In this document: one piece after another, positions 1 to 13,361 of the stretch
Numbering within the stretch: position 1 is the first letter of the stretch
Layout of the letters: each line of letters opens with the position of its first letter
Origin: Arctopsyche grandis
Taxonomy: Eukaryota > Arthropoda > Insecta > Trichoptera > Hydropsychidae
DNA length: 64,000 bases
Reading direction: 5' to 3'
Assembly (NCBI RefSeq): GCF_051622035.1
Contig: NC_135364.1
Location: forward strand, 22,595,001-22,659,000
Made by a program: the position numbers and the translations under genes
The notes under the pieces: model-generated
What the model was told of the DNA's origin: nothing
The model's input: the letters and a program-made list of their open reading frames with translations, nothing else
Database searches by the model: none

Positions 1-256
1 TCGAGTGTGAGGCGTGGAACATTCTCGAAGGATTTGGCACCGTTCCGCTTGAGTTTAATATAATGGCTGCAGGTGTGCGTCGTCTGGGTTTCGTTCCGCT
101 CGAGTGTGAAGGGTGGATCATTCTCGAAGGATTTGGCGATTGATTCCAAGAAGTGCACGGGTTGTTTACGTGTGTGAGTTCTGCAAGGAATGTGGTTTGT
201 TGTTGTGGAATATTCTCGAATGTTTCGATGATGATGACGATGACGAGATTCCTACA
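1..256 (+). mobile_element. LTR fossil, 3' part of a solo LTR
   Basis: This stretch matches about 1590-1874 closely, including the shared terminus ending CCTACA. It is the 3' part of a long terminal repeat cut off by the window edge. No internal retrotransposon coding region follows it, so it looks like a solo LTR or fragment. The family is not assignable from an LTR alone. Confidence 0.6.
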
Positions 257-559
257 GGTGTTTAGAAAAAATTGCCCTAGGGTACCATCGGGTGTAAAGC
301 CGGCACTGCCCCTATTTATTTCCCACTGCCTTTTTCCGAGCTATTCTAGGCTTTGATTCACTATCTTTGAGAAGAATTTAGACCTGAAGGACCTGTTTGA
401 TTGTCATGTTGATGAACTGGTTAGTTTCATGAGAATTAACACGAGTCTATTTGAATGTGATGAATGATTGCCAATTTTTATTGTTTTTTTTTTTTTTGTA
501 AGACTTGCCAGGTCACATTGATCATTATTTTGTTATCCTTATTATCTATCCATTTATTA

Positions 560-1015
560 TAATAATAAATTAAATATAAAATATAAATATAATGTAAGGT
601 AGTTTATAGGCGCGCGTGCGCACTTATTGGGTCTGTTCGGTTCGGTGATTACATCCCAAATGTGCTACCAGGATAACCGCCGCTACGAAAATTGCTCGCG
701 CGGATCTTCTGTTGCACAGGAAAATTGTCATACAGGAAACTACCTAAATATTGCTCAAAACTGCCCAAATCTCAACGATCCAACACGTTCACCCGTTCGA
801 AACGATGAATGAATGTGTGTGTGTGGCTTCATGGATGTGTGTATGCTCCCGTCACTGACGTCACTCGTCCCTCGGCCTGACGTCGCACATGTCAGATGCA
901 CCACACCCCCCCCCACTTCCCCGCTACTCCGCTTCCCTGAGTCTCCTCGACATGACTGGTTGATGCGTCTACCACATACCCACATACATCGCGTCCGATT
1001 TTATACATAACTGAT
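560..1015 (+). repeat. Unclassified dispersed repeat, copy 1
   Basis: It shares its order of blocks with 34410-34755: an AT-rich lead, a GGCGCGC stretch, a CACCCGTTCGAAA block followed by GAATGAATGTGTGTGT, a CCCCGCGTCTCCTCGACA-like block and a CACATACATCGCGTC end. A foldback element (about 638-776) is inserted in this copy. A short inverted piece of its right end occurs near 54435-54475. No coding capacity is seen. Confidence 0.55.
638..776 (+). mobile_element. Mutator-like foldback MITE, partial
   Basis: It begins GGTTCGGTGATTACAT and carries the ACCAGGATAACCGCCGCTAC and GCTCGCGCGGATC blocks found in the fuller copy at 20781-20993. Only one arm and part of the loop are present. The terminal GGTTCGGTGATTA is the end shared by the foldback family described at 9814, 21738 and 33183. 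Confidence 0.5.
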
Positions 1016-1017
1016 GG

Positions 1018-1097
1018 TTTTACCCGGCTTCACTCGGTATTTGTAATATAAACCGCTTAAACATGGCTAAAAACATCCAGATCCGGAAATGAAAAAA
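1018..1097 (+). repeat. Short repeat segment preserving an empty piggyBac site
   Basis: The segment CCGGCTTCACTCGG..TTGTAATATAAACCGCTTAAACATGGCTAA is nearly the same as the two flanks of the MITE at 12647-13114 joined at a single TTAA. It therefore shows the unoccupied form of that site in a related repeat copy. Confidence 0.7.
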
Positions 1098-1102
1098 GAA
1101 TC

Positions 1103-1874
1103 TGTAGGCGGGGTACTGGAGTGTTGACCGTATCCCAGCCTAACGAAACACTGTTGTGCTTGTTTTATTTAGTTTTATTGTTTGCCTATGGTTGTACAAA
1201 GGTATTATATTTGGGCAAAAGTATGTCGTTCAGCGGTCTCTGGATATGGTAGAGTGTCGCTGGCTCGGCATTCAGCTATGTTCAGAAGGTCTCTGGATGC
1301 GGCAGTGTGTTGCTGGCTCGTTGTTCGGCTATGTGCAGAAGGTCTCTGGATGCGGCAGTGTGTTGCTGGCTCGTCGTTCGGCTATGTTCGGAAGGTCTCT
1401 GGATGCGGCAGTGTGTTGCTGGCTCGTTGTTCGGCTATGTTCAGAAGGTCTCTGGTCTGCTGCTGTGTGTCGACGCTTGCTGCTGTGGGTCGACTGGTCT
1501 GGTGCTGTGTGTCAACGCTTGATGCTGTGGGTCGACTGGTCTGGTGCTGTGTGTCGACGCTTGATGCTGTGGGTCGACTGGTTTTGTTCCGCTTGAGTGT
1601 GAGGGGTGGAACATTCTCGAAGGATTTGGCACCGTTCCGCTTGAGTTGGATTTGGCACCGTTCCGCTTGAGTTTAATATAATGGCTGCAGGTGTGGTTCG
1701 ACTGGTTTTGTTCCGCTCGAGTGTGAGGGGTGGAACATTCTCGAAGGAACTGGCGATTGATTCCAAGAAGTGCACGTGTTGTTTACGTGTGGTGAGTTCT
1801 GCAAGGAATGTGGTTTGTTGTTGTGGAATATTCTCGAATGTTTCGATGACGATGACGATGACGAGATTCCTACA
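1103..1874 (+). mobile_element. Solo LTR fossil, 772 bp
   Basis: It starts TGTAGGCGGGG, ends CCTACA and is bounded by AATC on both sides (1099-1102 and 1875-1878), a 4-bp target duplication. With the duplication closing directly on both ends and no internal region, this is a solo LTR left by recombination. Two internal minisatellites (1237-1448 and 1461-1586) lengthen it. Related LTRs lie at 1-256 and 13600-15412. Ty3/gypsy or BEL/Pao cannot be told apart here. Confidence 0.65.
1237..1586 (+). repeat. Two adjoining minisatellites inside the solo LTR
   Basis: A 53-bp unit starting TCTCTGGATGCGG repeats at 1237, 1290, 1343 and 1396, with a partial copy at 1449. It is followed by a 42-bp unit, TGCTGTGTGTCGACGC..., at 1461, 1503 and 1545. 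Copies within each array differ by few bases. Reading frames through the array are by-products of unit length and are not genes. Confidence 0.85.
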
Positions 1875-2106
1875 AATCTGGTGCCGAACCTGAAAAAGTA
1901 ATCTGGAAACGGAATCGAAATCGATATCGTCGTCATAGACAGTGAGATTTTTTCGATAACTTCACAGATTCTACAATACAAATTTTGCATAGTTGCATAC
2001 ATACAAAGTTTCTTTCTAAATTATATATTAGTCTAGATATAAGATATATACATTTAAAAACAATAAATAAATATTTTTAGTTACATATTTTTATGTTATA
2101 AAATAT

Positions 2107-2297
2107 GGTAAACGGATTATTTCGCAAATTGCGATCGCGCGCACGACAATCGTCGCCACAAAAATCTGGCACTTGAGTTTTCGTTAGTACAATATATCGC
2201 ATTGATAGTTTTCGATTGATGCAGTTTTTGGGTTCCAGATGTTCCGTGATCGAGATTTTAGTGTCGTGCGCGAGATCGCTCTTTATTGCGATTTTGA
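2107..2297 (+). mobile_element. Mutator-like foldback MITE, right end lost
   Basis: It begins GGTAAACGGATTATTTCGC and runs through the ATCTGGCACTTGAG and TTCCAGATGTTCCGTGATCG blocks, like the full copies at 21738-21940 and 33183-33395. The right terminus is not preserved. It lies about 140 bp upstream of the CSN2 start codon, so it may be part of that promoter region. Confidence 0.6.
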
Positions 2298-2438
2298 TGT
2301 CGAATTTTCACATGTTGGTATTAAGAGTTGGGTATGGCAACACTTTTTGCCGGCGCTCGAGTCGCTGTCAGCCGGAGTGATCGCTTCGGTCTGATCTGAC
2401 GCTGAGGCTGGAGACGCATTTGATATCCGGAGGCAGAT

Positions 2439-5458
<3,020 letters not shown>

Positions 5459-5690
5459 ATGTTTTGCTGCCGCTTTTTATTAATTTATGAAATGGTATGA
5501 TTTGAACGGATTTGTATGTCTGAAATTGAAGATATGATTATGAAAGGTTCAACGTTACGCCAGTATTGTATTACCATCAAGTAATGAAAGTGAATGTGTG
5601 AATATTTGATTTATTTTGAAACATCACATCGAGTTACATAATTTATACTGAATTGTTACTTTGAATATTTTTATATATATATTTGTGATC

Positions 5691-5696
5691 AATAAA
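5691..5696 (+). terminator. Likely CSN2 polyadenylation signal AATAAA
   Basis: A canonical AATAAA lies 233 bases after the CSN2 stop codon, followed by a GT/T-rich stretch. No nearer canonical hexamer was noticed, but no transcript data are available. Confidence 0.6.
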
Positions 5697-5739
5697 GTAT
5701 GTAATCTCATTATTCATTCATTTTATTACACCGAACCAT

Positions 5740-6135
5740 ATCATATATGGGTCAGTGGTGGTGTTTATGTTTAGCATCGAGAGATTACTAGGTTCGATCC
5801 CGTGCTAATCTTTAATACTGCTGATTAGACTTGGATATTTATGACTCCCAAGTCAATCGTTTCTCATCAGAGTTTGCCAATTTAACTGATCTTCATTGTT
5901 GGAACGGTTCCTCAAATTGGCAAAAATCATCTTACCCGCTGTCACAAATATCTGAATTTGATTTATGTACAAGTCCATAGATTTATCAATGGATTAATTG
6001 TTAATTTCGTGTTCTTCAGCCTCTGGAAATACAGTGATTTATGCAATAAAAATGCTGCAATGTTTGTTATTAATTGATTAGGAAGGCACATTGGGGTCTA
6101 CCTGTCAGGCCTTCCTGGTATACATATATCTATGT
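5740..6135 (+). mobile_element. tRNA-derived SINE, copy 1
   Basis: The head has a box-B-like GGTTCGATCCC. It is followed by the core seen in all copies (CGTTTCTCATCAGAGTTTGCC, then TTGTTGGAACGGTTCC) and a tail ending CCTTCCTGGTATA. It lies just downstream of CSN2. It cannot be a functional tRNA, because the head does not fold on into an acceptor stem and runs directly into the SINE body. Confidence 0.8.
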
Positions 6136-6198
6136 AAAAAATAAATACATTGAATGTACCGGAATAAAATAATACATATGTAGAGAACAGTACTAAGC

Positions 6199-6330
6199 AT
6201 AGAATCGCTCTCAGCCTTTGTTCATTGTTTGCTAAACTTCGTCTCTCTCTCTCTCTTGTCTCTCTTCGATGGCTCGCTTTTAGACGATACTTTTGTTAAC
6301 AATGACCATTCTATGCATTCTACTTCTATG
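6199..6330 (-). mobile_element. hAT-type MITE, copy 2, shortened at one end
   Basis: It has the same internal blocks (TTGTTCATTGTTTGCTAAAC, ATGGCTCGCTTTTAGACG) and right terminus as the copies at 4252 and 39419. The left end begins CATAGAATCGCTC; about 15 bp between two CATAGAA repeats has dropped out. The flanks are GTACTAAG and ATACTAAG, a likely 8-bp target duplication with one mismatch. Confidence 0.8.
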
Positions 6331-6529
6331 ATACTAAGGCATTGGCAACGGGAATTTTGCCGAGGGTACAAAAATTTGAAAGACGTTCAGAGCGTGAAGC
6401 AAAACATTCTTAAGACGATAAATACAATATGAACAATACTTTTATTAAAGGTTTCATTTAAAATACTGTTAATTAGTGGGTACCCATTCATGCAAGTCAT
6501 TTTTTTATTGTAAAATATAGATCCGAGCA

Positions 6530-6865
6530 CTATTTATCATTTGGATATTTTGAATGTACTAAGCGAGTGGGATTTACAAGAATCTTATTCAAATATTAAA
6601 CCAGTTATACACATATTTCTGACAATGCCAGTGACTATAGCTACGGCTGAAAAAAGTTTCAGCGGATTAATAATAATCGAAAAATTATTTGAAATCTGTA
6701 ATAAGTCAAGATCGCTCTTTTTATTATGTGCCATTTGTCAATAGAACATAAATTAGTGAGTGATTTAATATTTCACGATATCATTAATGAGTTTGCTAAT
6801 TTAAAAGAAATAAGACTAGATGCGTTTTTACAAACCTCTTTTATTTTATTTAAATTTTAAGTATG
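6530..6865 (+). pseudogene. hAT transposase C-terminal remnant
   Basis: The reading IFLTMPVTIATAEKSFS matches the conserved hAT dimerisation motif (usual form LLTIPVTTATAERSFS). After a frame break it continues with LVSDLIFHDIINEF, also typical of hAT C termini. Only the last 90 or so residues remain. No terminal repeats were identified with confidence. Confidence 0.75.
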
Positions 6866-7560
6866 AATAGAAAAATTAGTACTGCGAATAAACATTTTTT
6901 ATTGTACTTTTTTATGTTTACATTTTTTATTGTATTTAATTTTAATCACACGTTTTTATTTTAAATAAAAATCACAATCAATAGAAAAAACATCTGACTA
7001 TTGATTCCAATACTCACTTTTAGCATAGCAATACTAGATTTCGAGTTATAGACGGCAAAATCCAAAAAAACGAGCATTTTTTTAAACGCTCATATCTCAT
7101 AAACGAAAGCAAACCAACAAAAATCATTGGCATATTCGAATTTAGTGGGTGAAACTTGTATAGATTGATTAGTTTCGGCTTTGGTAACTTAAAAACATGA
7201 TTTTTGTTGCTCAGTGCTATTAAAATCGAACAAAAAAAACACGAATCAAATATTTTTGTAGAAAATATCATTTTTACTGAAGAATTTGTATATTTTAATC
7301 CTTCTATTAGATACTATTGGTTAAGAAAGTGTACTGGTTTTATCTCACGACTTACTAGGACGCATTGATACCCAAAAAACCAGTATTGTACTGGTAAAAT
7401 CAGTACGAATGGCCACCTTATAATATATAGACCTTTTTTATATGATTTAGCTTAAAATTTGTCACCGAGGCACACACCAATGCTAGATCTGAATTCTATA
7501 GACATATTTAGAAGCACTATGTACCAGATTAGGATACTATATACTCTATTATAATGTGAA
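6866..7560. other. AT-rich intergenic stretch
   Basis: No gene, RNA or clear repeat ends were recognised between the hAT remnant and the 112-aa gene. Near 7330-7430, GTACTGGTTTTA and its near-complement TAAAATCAGTAC form a loose inverted pair that may be an old MITE. Confidence 0.4.
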
Positions 7561-7567
7561 ACAATAT

Positions 7568-7983
7568 TTAAAAGCGTTTGAGCAGCAATTGCAGACGCCG
7601 CTGGTCTTTCGGAGTGAGTTCGATCTTGCACAGATGTTTCATGTTGCCCCTCTTCGGTATTACGCGATGTAGGACGCTTTGGGTGAACTCCCTGTGAACC
7701 TTGACACCTTCCAAAGCCTTGTTTTGCATTCTTTCGATCAACAGCAACTCTTTCATGAACTGACGATTGTACCCTGCGATAGATCGCCAATACCGATGCA
7801 AGCATTCGGTATCACTAGAAGTAAAACGAAACGGCTTCAAACATCGAACTGAATCATGCGAACAAGGACATAGTTCAATGACAACACTCACTAGCGAATC
7901 TCTATATTGGTGTAACTAGGATATAAAGAGACTGTGGAATGGTCCGACTCCGAACATTGTTCTTTAATGGATAATTTAGCCAT
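7568..7983 (-). CDS. Unrecognised two-exon gene, 112 aa
   Basis: Exon 1 is 7892-7983 (ATG through codon 30 plus 2 nt). The intron is 7815-7891 (77 bp, GTGAGT donor, TTCTAG acceptor). Exon 2 is 7568-7814, ending at a TAA. The phase matches exactly (TA|T). The protein begins MAKLSIKEQCSESDHSTV and has a basic C-terminal half with HRYWRSIAGYNRQFMKEL, HREFTQSVLHRVIPKRG and a final LTPKDQRRLQLLLKRF. It is predicted helical and charged, with no signal peptide or membrane segment. I do not recognise the family. A SINE begins about 90 bp upstream of the start codon. The short intron with strong sites and no stop makes a real gene likely. Confidence 0.72.
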
Positions 7984-8069
7984 GGTACGACGATAAATCC
8001 AGTCGTGTAATGTTTAATCAATGCGTTTGTAACGTTTCCATGACAATTACTTGTTTTATATATCCAGCA

Positions 8070-9310
8070 GTTTTGCTCGGTGGGTGCGTTTATGTTTAGC
8101 ACCGAGAGGTTACCGGGTTCTATCCTGTGCTAATCTTTAATACTGCTGGTTATACTTGAATATTTACAACTCCAAGTCGATCGTTTCCTATCAGAGTTTG
8201 CTAATTTATCTGATTTCATTGTTGAAACGGTTCCTCCATCAAATTGGCAAAATCCATCCTACCCGCTATGTCACAAATATCTGAATTTGATTTAGGTACA
8301 ATATGTAAAAATGTATGTACAAGTCTAAATCTATAGATGTTTCTATGGATTAATTAATTAATTATGCCAAGTTCAGATCTGAAAATCCCCTCTGGAGAAA
8401 GTCTGAAATGGCAGTCAGTAATAAAATATTTAGGAGTAACGTTTGATAAAAGAATGAGATGGGTACCTCACATTGAGGCAGCGAAATGCAAGGCGATGCG
8501 GGGTATATCCTCAATATATCCGATATTTAATCGCCATAGTTCTTTATCAACTCAAAATAAAATAAAATTATATTGCGCGCTCATATTACAATTATTAACC
8601 TATGGTTCACCTGTATGGAATAACGCCTCGAATACTAATCTAATCTTTCCAAGCTCCAAGTAATACAAAATAAATCCCTAAAAATAATTTATAATACACC
8701 CATATATACTAACTTGAAAAAACTGCATGCCATATATAATATTCCGTTTGTTACAGACATTACTAACAAACTAACCAGTAGATTCTATGACAGAATCACT
8801 AATAACCATACTAACACACTTTTGAAGAGTTTCGGTGATTACAACAAAATGTCTTTACCCTTCAGGTATAAACACAGATTACCTAAACACAATCTGCTTT
8901 AGGTCATCGACTTTAGAGAGTCTTTAATTAATATTATGTATTAGATGTATTATGAACATTTATAAGGATTGTAAATAGGTTTTTGAGCTCTTTTTCCTAT
9001 TATGCTGTAGATTAACATTAGAATAATATAATACTATGATTACTAACCAAATTAAATTAAATTGTAAAATAGAAAATGATTAGTAGATCAGTAGCTATTA
9101 AAATAGATATAAGATGTATTGTGAACATAATTTCGTCATAATAAAAAGTATTTAAAAATCAAAATCAATTAATTAATTGTTAATTTCGTGTTCTTCAGCC
9201 TCTTGAAATACAGCGATTTATGTATTTAAAATGCTGTAATGTTTGTAATTAATTGTCTAGGAAGACGCATTGAGGTCTACCTGTTAGGCCATCCTGGTAT
9301 ATATCTATGT
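8070..9310 (+). mobile_element. tRNA-derived SINE, copy 2, split by a LINE
   Basis: The 5' part (8070-8352) has a box-A-like TTTGCTCGGTGGG and box-B-like GGTTCTATCC. The 3' part (about 9163-9310) resumes at TTGTTAATTTCGTGTTCTTC and ends CATCCTGGTATA. The two halves join to match the unbroken copy at 5740-6135. ATTAATTAATT repeats on both sides of the insert, a plausible target duplication. Confidence 0.8.
8353..9165 (+). mobile_element. Jockey-clade LINE fragment inside a SINE
   Basis: Translated pieces match the end of a Jockey reverse transcriptase: VIKYLGVTFDKRMRWVPHIE, then LLTYGSPVWNNAS. A frame break separates these from LKKLHAIYNIPFVTDIT and LPFRYKHRLPKHNLL. It is 5' truncated, as LINE insertions usually are, and ends in an A/T-rich tail (AAAAATCAAAATC). 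It lies within the SINE at 8070-9310, so it is younger than that copy. Confidence 0.8.
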
Positions 9311-9395
9311 AAAATAAATAAAAAATGTACATAGGTATATAAATAATATAATAGCGCTATTCTGTGTGCGATAAGTCGTTTCGATTCGACATATG

Positions 9396-9747
9396 TGGGT
9401 GTGGGTGGGACAAGCGCCAGGCAGACTGAACCACAGATTAACTGGATGGCTGCTTTAAACGCAATTCTCGACTTCACGAATGATAGATTGCACATCAGAT
9501 GACGAGTAACCTTTCGATGTGCACAGATGCAATTATTAAAATTGAGTTGGATCTTTCTGGCGAGTTTCATAAGGAAAAATTCTGAACTGAAGTATCAGAA
9601 GCACAGAACGTATACAGGGTAGGTATGTCGGGACTTTGAGTAGATTTCGCTTAGTATAAGTGCGAGCAGTGCGCACGCATAAAGTACACGTGTCGTTAAT
9701 CTGTGGTTCAGTCTGTCTGGCGCTTGTCGATCGTTTGCACCACATCG
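9396..9747 (+). mobile_element. MITE with 8-bp target duplication (hAT-type)
   Basis: It is 352 bp long and flanked by the perfect duplication GACATATG (9388-9395 and 9748-9755). Sub-terminal inverted repeats of about 33 bp, ACAAGCGCCAG(G/A)CAGACTG..., differ by one base. It interrupts repeat X copy A at the point where copy B (near 52270) reads straight through GACATATGTACGTCAC. Confidence 0.85.
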
Positions 9748-9813
9748 GACATATGTACGTCACAGTTAAAATACTGCCAGCAAAACGTACTAATATAATA
9801 CGAACATAATAAC

Positions 9814-10000
9814 GGTAATTGGACTATTCGTCACATTGGGGTGGTCACAAAGACAATTTTTGTCATGAAAATCGCGAATACACAATATTTGGCAAAGTTC
9901 TCGTTACTATGATAGTTATCGTTAGTATGATGGACTTTTCGGCTGCCAGATGTTCCGTTATAGAGATTTTAGTGACTTTGTGACCAGTAATCACCGAACC
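9814..10000 (-). mobile_element. Mutator-like foldback MITE, complete
   Basis: It is 187 bp, from GGTAATTGGACTATTCG to TAATCACCGAACC, flanked by the perfect 9-bp duplication CATAATAAC (9805-9813 and 10001-10009). The element is one long imperfect hairpin: GAAAATCGCGAATACACAAT near the left pairs with the reverse complement of TCCGTTATAGAGATTTT near the right. A 9-bp duplication and hairpin-like arms fit Mutator/MULE foldback MITEs. Confidence 0.8.
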
Positions 10001-10114
10001 CATAATAACATATCAACAAAAACTTCTATATGCACTGTTTGCTACCAATGTTTCCTCTAGGGCAATTAGTCTCTAGAGTATTTAGCGCCATCTATTAAAA
10101 TTTTATTTAATTAA

Positions 10115-11256
10115 CCCTTTCGAGTGCTCACGTCTTTTCTGTTGAAAGCCCTCCACATTGAAAATTTTGCCAACATTTCCAACTAGAATTATTTAGAAAT
10201 CCAATAGAAAGCAGGTATAAAAGTTGTAGCTGATCCAAACAAACCCTAGATAACTACCGCTGAGGATTTCGAGTTTTGTAAAGGTGTGTTTAGACTCTTT
10301 AATATATCTTGCAACAATATAAAATAAACAAGTCTATTAATGAATGTATTTTTTCAAAACTTGTTCCATTTTCTTCATTGTTGTTAAAATGTAATGCTCA
10401 CAATCTAAAATACTCAGCAGTTAGGGATTTCCATCGAGAAATTCTGCTATGGTTATCAATTCAGAAATTCCGGTCTAAACCAGTCTTTATAGACACGCAG
10501 GCGGAAGGAGATACAGCAAAAGCTGATGAGGTGCTGGCAGAGGCCGTGGGACGAAGAATGTAAGGGACGCTGGACCTACAGGATCATCCCATCCGTGGGC
10601 GACTGGGTCGAGAGGAAACACGGCGACACCAGTTTCCACTTGCCACAGCTGCTGACGGACCACGGCTGCTTTGGCAAGTACCTCCACAGGATACAAAAGG
10701 AGGCCGAAACAAAATGCTACCACTGCGAAGCCAAAGTGGACGACGCAGAGCATACCCTTTTTGGGTGCCCAGCTTGGGCGGAAGAAAGAGAAAGAATGGA
10801 GGAAATCGGAGTGACCTGAAAACCTGGGCAAGAAGCTAATAGAGAAGATGGAAGCTTGGGTAATCATCGACACGTTCGCGTCAACGGTGATGCGCAAGAA
10901 GGAGGCGCATGAACGAGAGAGAAGAATGCATGCGAGATGAATGGAACAAAGAAAGAAAGAACGACTAGAAACAAAGAATGAACGAAGATGAATGAATGGA
11001 CCACCACTCTTTGAAGTAATACACAGAAGTCCCATAGAGTGGAGGTCGGGGGTGGGGTTTAGCCGGTAAAAATCCGGCACTACCCTGCCGTTCGGACTGT
11101 AGGCTGTCTTTCGAAGATTCCCCACCTCCAGCGCATTATGCGACCCATGTTTCAAAGCTACCTGGAAAGGCTTAGCGGGTAGTAATTTTTACATACTCAA
11201 AAAACAAAGCCCGTCGGCGAATTTCAGGCTTATGGACTGGGTCAGCATTCAAAGGG
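10115..11256 (+). mobile_element. piggyBac-like MITE family 1, copy A
   Basis: It is bounded by TTAA at 10111-10114 and 11257-11260, with ends CCCTTTCGAGTGCTCACG and the inverted GGTCAGCATTCAAAGGG. TTAA target and CCCTTTGA.TGC termini are typical of piggyBac. Copies are at 51630 and 52759-53378. An R1-like LINE fragment is inserted from about 10497 to 11145. Confidence 0.85.
10497..11145 (+). mobile_element. R1-clade LINE 3' fragment
   Basis: The translation LPQLLTDHGCFGKYLHRIQ, with CYHCEAKVDDAEHTLFGCPAW, gives the CCHC-type zinc motif at the C terminus of R1-clade polyproteins. After a frame break, ASTVMRKKEAHERERRM continues the usual R1 ending. It is then followed by a GGGGGTGGGGTTTAG-type 3' UTR. 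It is severely 5' truncated and inserted within the piggyBac-like MITE, so it is younger than it. Confidence 0.82.
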
Positions 11257-11260
11257 TTAA

Positions 11261-11529
11261 TTAATTAAATAATTATTTTTTTATTGGTATTTCATATTGT
11301 TTATATGTAGGTAGGTAGATAGTTTATACCATTTTTTTTCACATTACAATTAAATATAAATATTAAATTAAATATGTATATTTAAAAAAAATACCGCATG
11401 CGGATCGAACACAGGACCGACACATTTCTTTTAATTAATAGCTTAATAAGCCAGAAGCCATGCGATGATATTCCATCGGGCACAGCACTAGTAAATAATA
11501 ATGCCAAAATAGTGATCGTAAATCGTACA
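11261..11529. other. Intergenic stretch with a SINE-like piece
   Basis: Mostly AT-rich. Around 11390-11475, read on the - strand, GGCTTCTGGCTTATTAAGC and GTCCTGTGTTCGATCCG look like box A and box B of a tRNA-derived SINE head from a family other than the main one. There is no acceptor-stem fold, so it is not called as a tRNA. Confidence 0.45.
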
Positions 11530-11535
11530 TTTATT
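11530..11535 (-). terminator. RTF2 polyadenylation signal
   Basis: TTTATT on the + strand reads AATAAA on the - strand, 26 bases after the RTF2 stop codon. This gives a very short 3' UTR. Confidence 0.65.
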
Positions 11536-11561
11536 AATAAACTAACTTATAAATACATATT

Positions 11562-13361
11562 TCAATTATAGAATGGATTATAAGTGATCCAATGCGCTCT
11601 TTTTTGATCTTTCTCCGATCTATGTGTCGTGAAGAGGGACTTGAAAACGTCCGTTGCCTTAGGATCCTTGGCTACGCTGTAATCGTCCTTAGTCTTTTTG
11701 TATACTGGATCTTGCATGTCTTTCGAATTTGCCGGACGTTTGCCCGATTTGACTATCTTACTAGACTCCGAGTCTTTCCCTGTAGTCGGTTTTACTGTCT
11801 TAGTGTCGTTTATTTTCGGTACGGCGAAGTTTGACGTGGACGATGATGCTTCTTCATTGACAGGTACTTCTACTGGTTTTGGTTCTGCCTTGCTTTTATT
11901 CTTTTTTTTCTCCTTTAACTTCGTTTGGCGAATTTCCATGTTGGTTTGCATCAGAGGAATTTCATCTTCGGCACCGTTTATAACGACAACATCGCACGTT
12001 TCAAATGGTTCCATGCACTAAAATTCAAAAGCAAGTATTAAATAAATCAAACATATGTACACATGTGGAATGTATATATAATGAATTGTTAAATACCAAA
12101 TGGCAAAGCTTCATTTTGACTTCTTTGAATGCTCTCTCCGACATGACGCAACCGCATGACCAGATGAATATGAATTTAAACTTGCCGGACATTTCCAAAC
12201 CTATGACCGGACATATGTACGGTGCTCCACGTTCATCGATAGCGCCTTCGGTCTTCTCGGCTTTGTCTTTGTATGCCGGGTTTTTGGTCAATTTCAGATC
12301 TCTCACGTCCTAAAATGTTATATTGGATTATTGCAGGGTTCTAACGAGAGCCTCAAAGCATAGTGTTTTACAAGTCTACCTTTAAACTTTTGATGTGTTT
12401 CATGTTTTCCAATGTGTTGGATTTATCGAGCAAGTATTCTATCAGTGTACTTTTGGTATAGAGTCTGCCAAGACTACATGCGACAATCGGTTGTTGTAGT
12501 ACTTGTTGAGATAGGGCACAATGTCTCCATTTGAATGCCAGTTCGGCATCTTTATCTTTCTGTAAGTGGATAAACAATGTCAGTTATAGTGCACTAGTAG
12601 TGATTTTATCCGGCTTCGCTCGGTGTTTGTAATATAAACTGCTTAACCATTTGCCCGCAGCCGTCTTCTATGGAAGCTTTGGGCGACAAGTCTGTAGCGC
12701 GGCTGTCTTCCATAGAATTTCTGAACTTTGCACGGGATTTTGAGGCTTATATGCGCCTATTTCAACTGTTTTAAGGTTCAAAATTGGTTGAATATATTAC
12801 TGAGAGTTGAATGCCATCTATTCAATTTGCTTAAAATGAATATATACCAGTCAAAAATTTGTTTTTTGTGGAACCATACTGAAGCCTCGTTTAAGTGACG
12901 TCACGTCTTCATACAATTATGAAGAATGATTATTTGACAATTAATCCATAACTAAGAGATATATTATGTATTTTATTGTTTAAAATAATACTTTATGTGT
13001 TAATTAACATATCTGGTTACTTGAGTAAATATTAAAATCTGTATTTAAGGTCGAAAACTCGATTGACAAATTCGCGAAAAAGGTGCCGCTTTATTTATTG
13101 CCGTGGGCAAAGGTTTAAACATGGCTAATCTAATAGTAAACATTTTATTAAATTTATTTGAATATTCATTTGTTTTTTTATTAAATTTAACGTCATGGAT
13201 TCTACGAACCAAAGTCTCTTTCGAAATTATATATTAGAAGATGAGAGATGACATGTTCAGATTATTTTACGAATAAAAAATGCAATGTTGACCTGTTCTG
13301 GTTTTTTCTTGAGTTTGACGAGCTCATCTCGTTTTGGGATGGTACCGCCATCGCAACCCAT
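11562..13361 (-). CDS. RTF2: Replication termination factor 2 (RTF2) homologue
   Basis: Exons: 13293-13361, 12380-12559, 12097-12309, 11562-12017. All junctions are GT..AG and in phase, giving 305 aa, close to the human length of 306. The N terminus MGCDGGTIPKRDELVK is the family signature. Residues about 24-83 hold the first zinc-binding region (WRHCALSQQ, PIVACSLGRLYTK). Residues about 110-145 hold the RING-like CPVIGLEMSGKFKFIF and CGCVMSERA. A lysine-rich low-complexity region follows, then the conserved ending VFKSLFTTH. RTF2 acts at stalled replication forks; in animals it also restrains restart and is removed by proteasome shuttle factors. The first intron (12560-13292) carries a piggyBac-like MITE. 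Confidence 0.96.
12647..13114 (+). mobile_element. piggyBac-like MITE family 2, copy 1 (RTF2 intron 1)
   Basis: It is bounded by TTAA (12643-12646 and 13115-13118), with ends CCATTTGCCCGCAGCC and the inverted GGCAATAAATAAAG..GGGCAAAGG. A second copy in the other orientation is at 31638-32079. The flanks joined without the element match 1018-1097. It has no coding capacity. Confidence 0.88.

Larger units (their letters stand above)
9327..10110 (+). repeat. Unclassified repeat X, copy A (interrupted)
   Basis: The blocks ATGTACATAGGTATATAAAT, GTCGTTTCGATTCGACATATG, ACGTCACAGTTAAAA and TTCCTCTAGGGCAATTAGTC recur in the same order at 52188-52750. This copy is broken by a hAT-type MITE (9396-9747) and a foldback MITE (9814-10000). 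Both copies of X lie immediately 5' of the same piggyBac-like MITE. Confidence 0.65.

Noticed and set aside
1156-1775. Several long open frames on both strands
   Set aside because: They arise because the 53-bp and 42-bp tandem units keep many frames open at once. No frame shows a coding bias or a family.
1875-1895. Primer-binding-site-like TGGTGCCGAACCTGA just after the LTR end
   Set aside because: The LTR at 1103-1874 is closed on both sides by the same AATC, so the sequence after it is genomic flank. No internal element follows.
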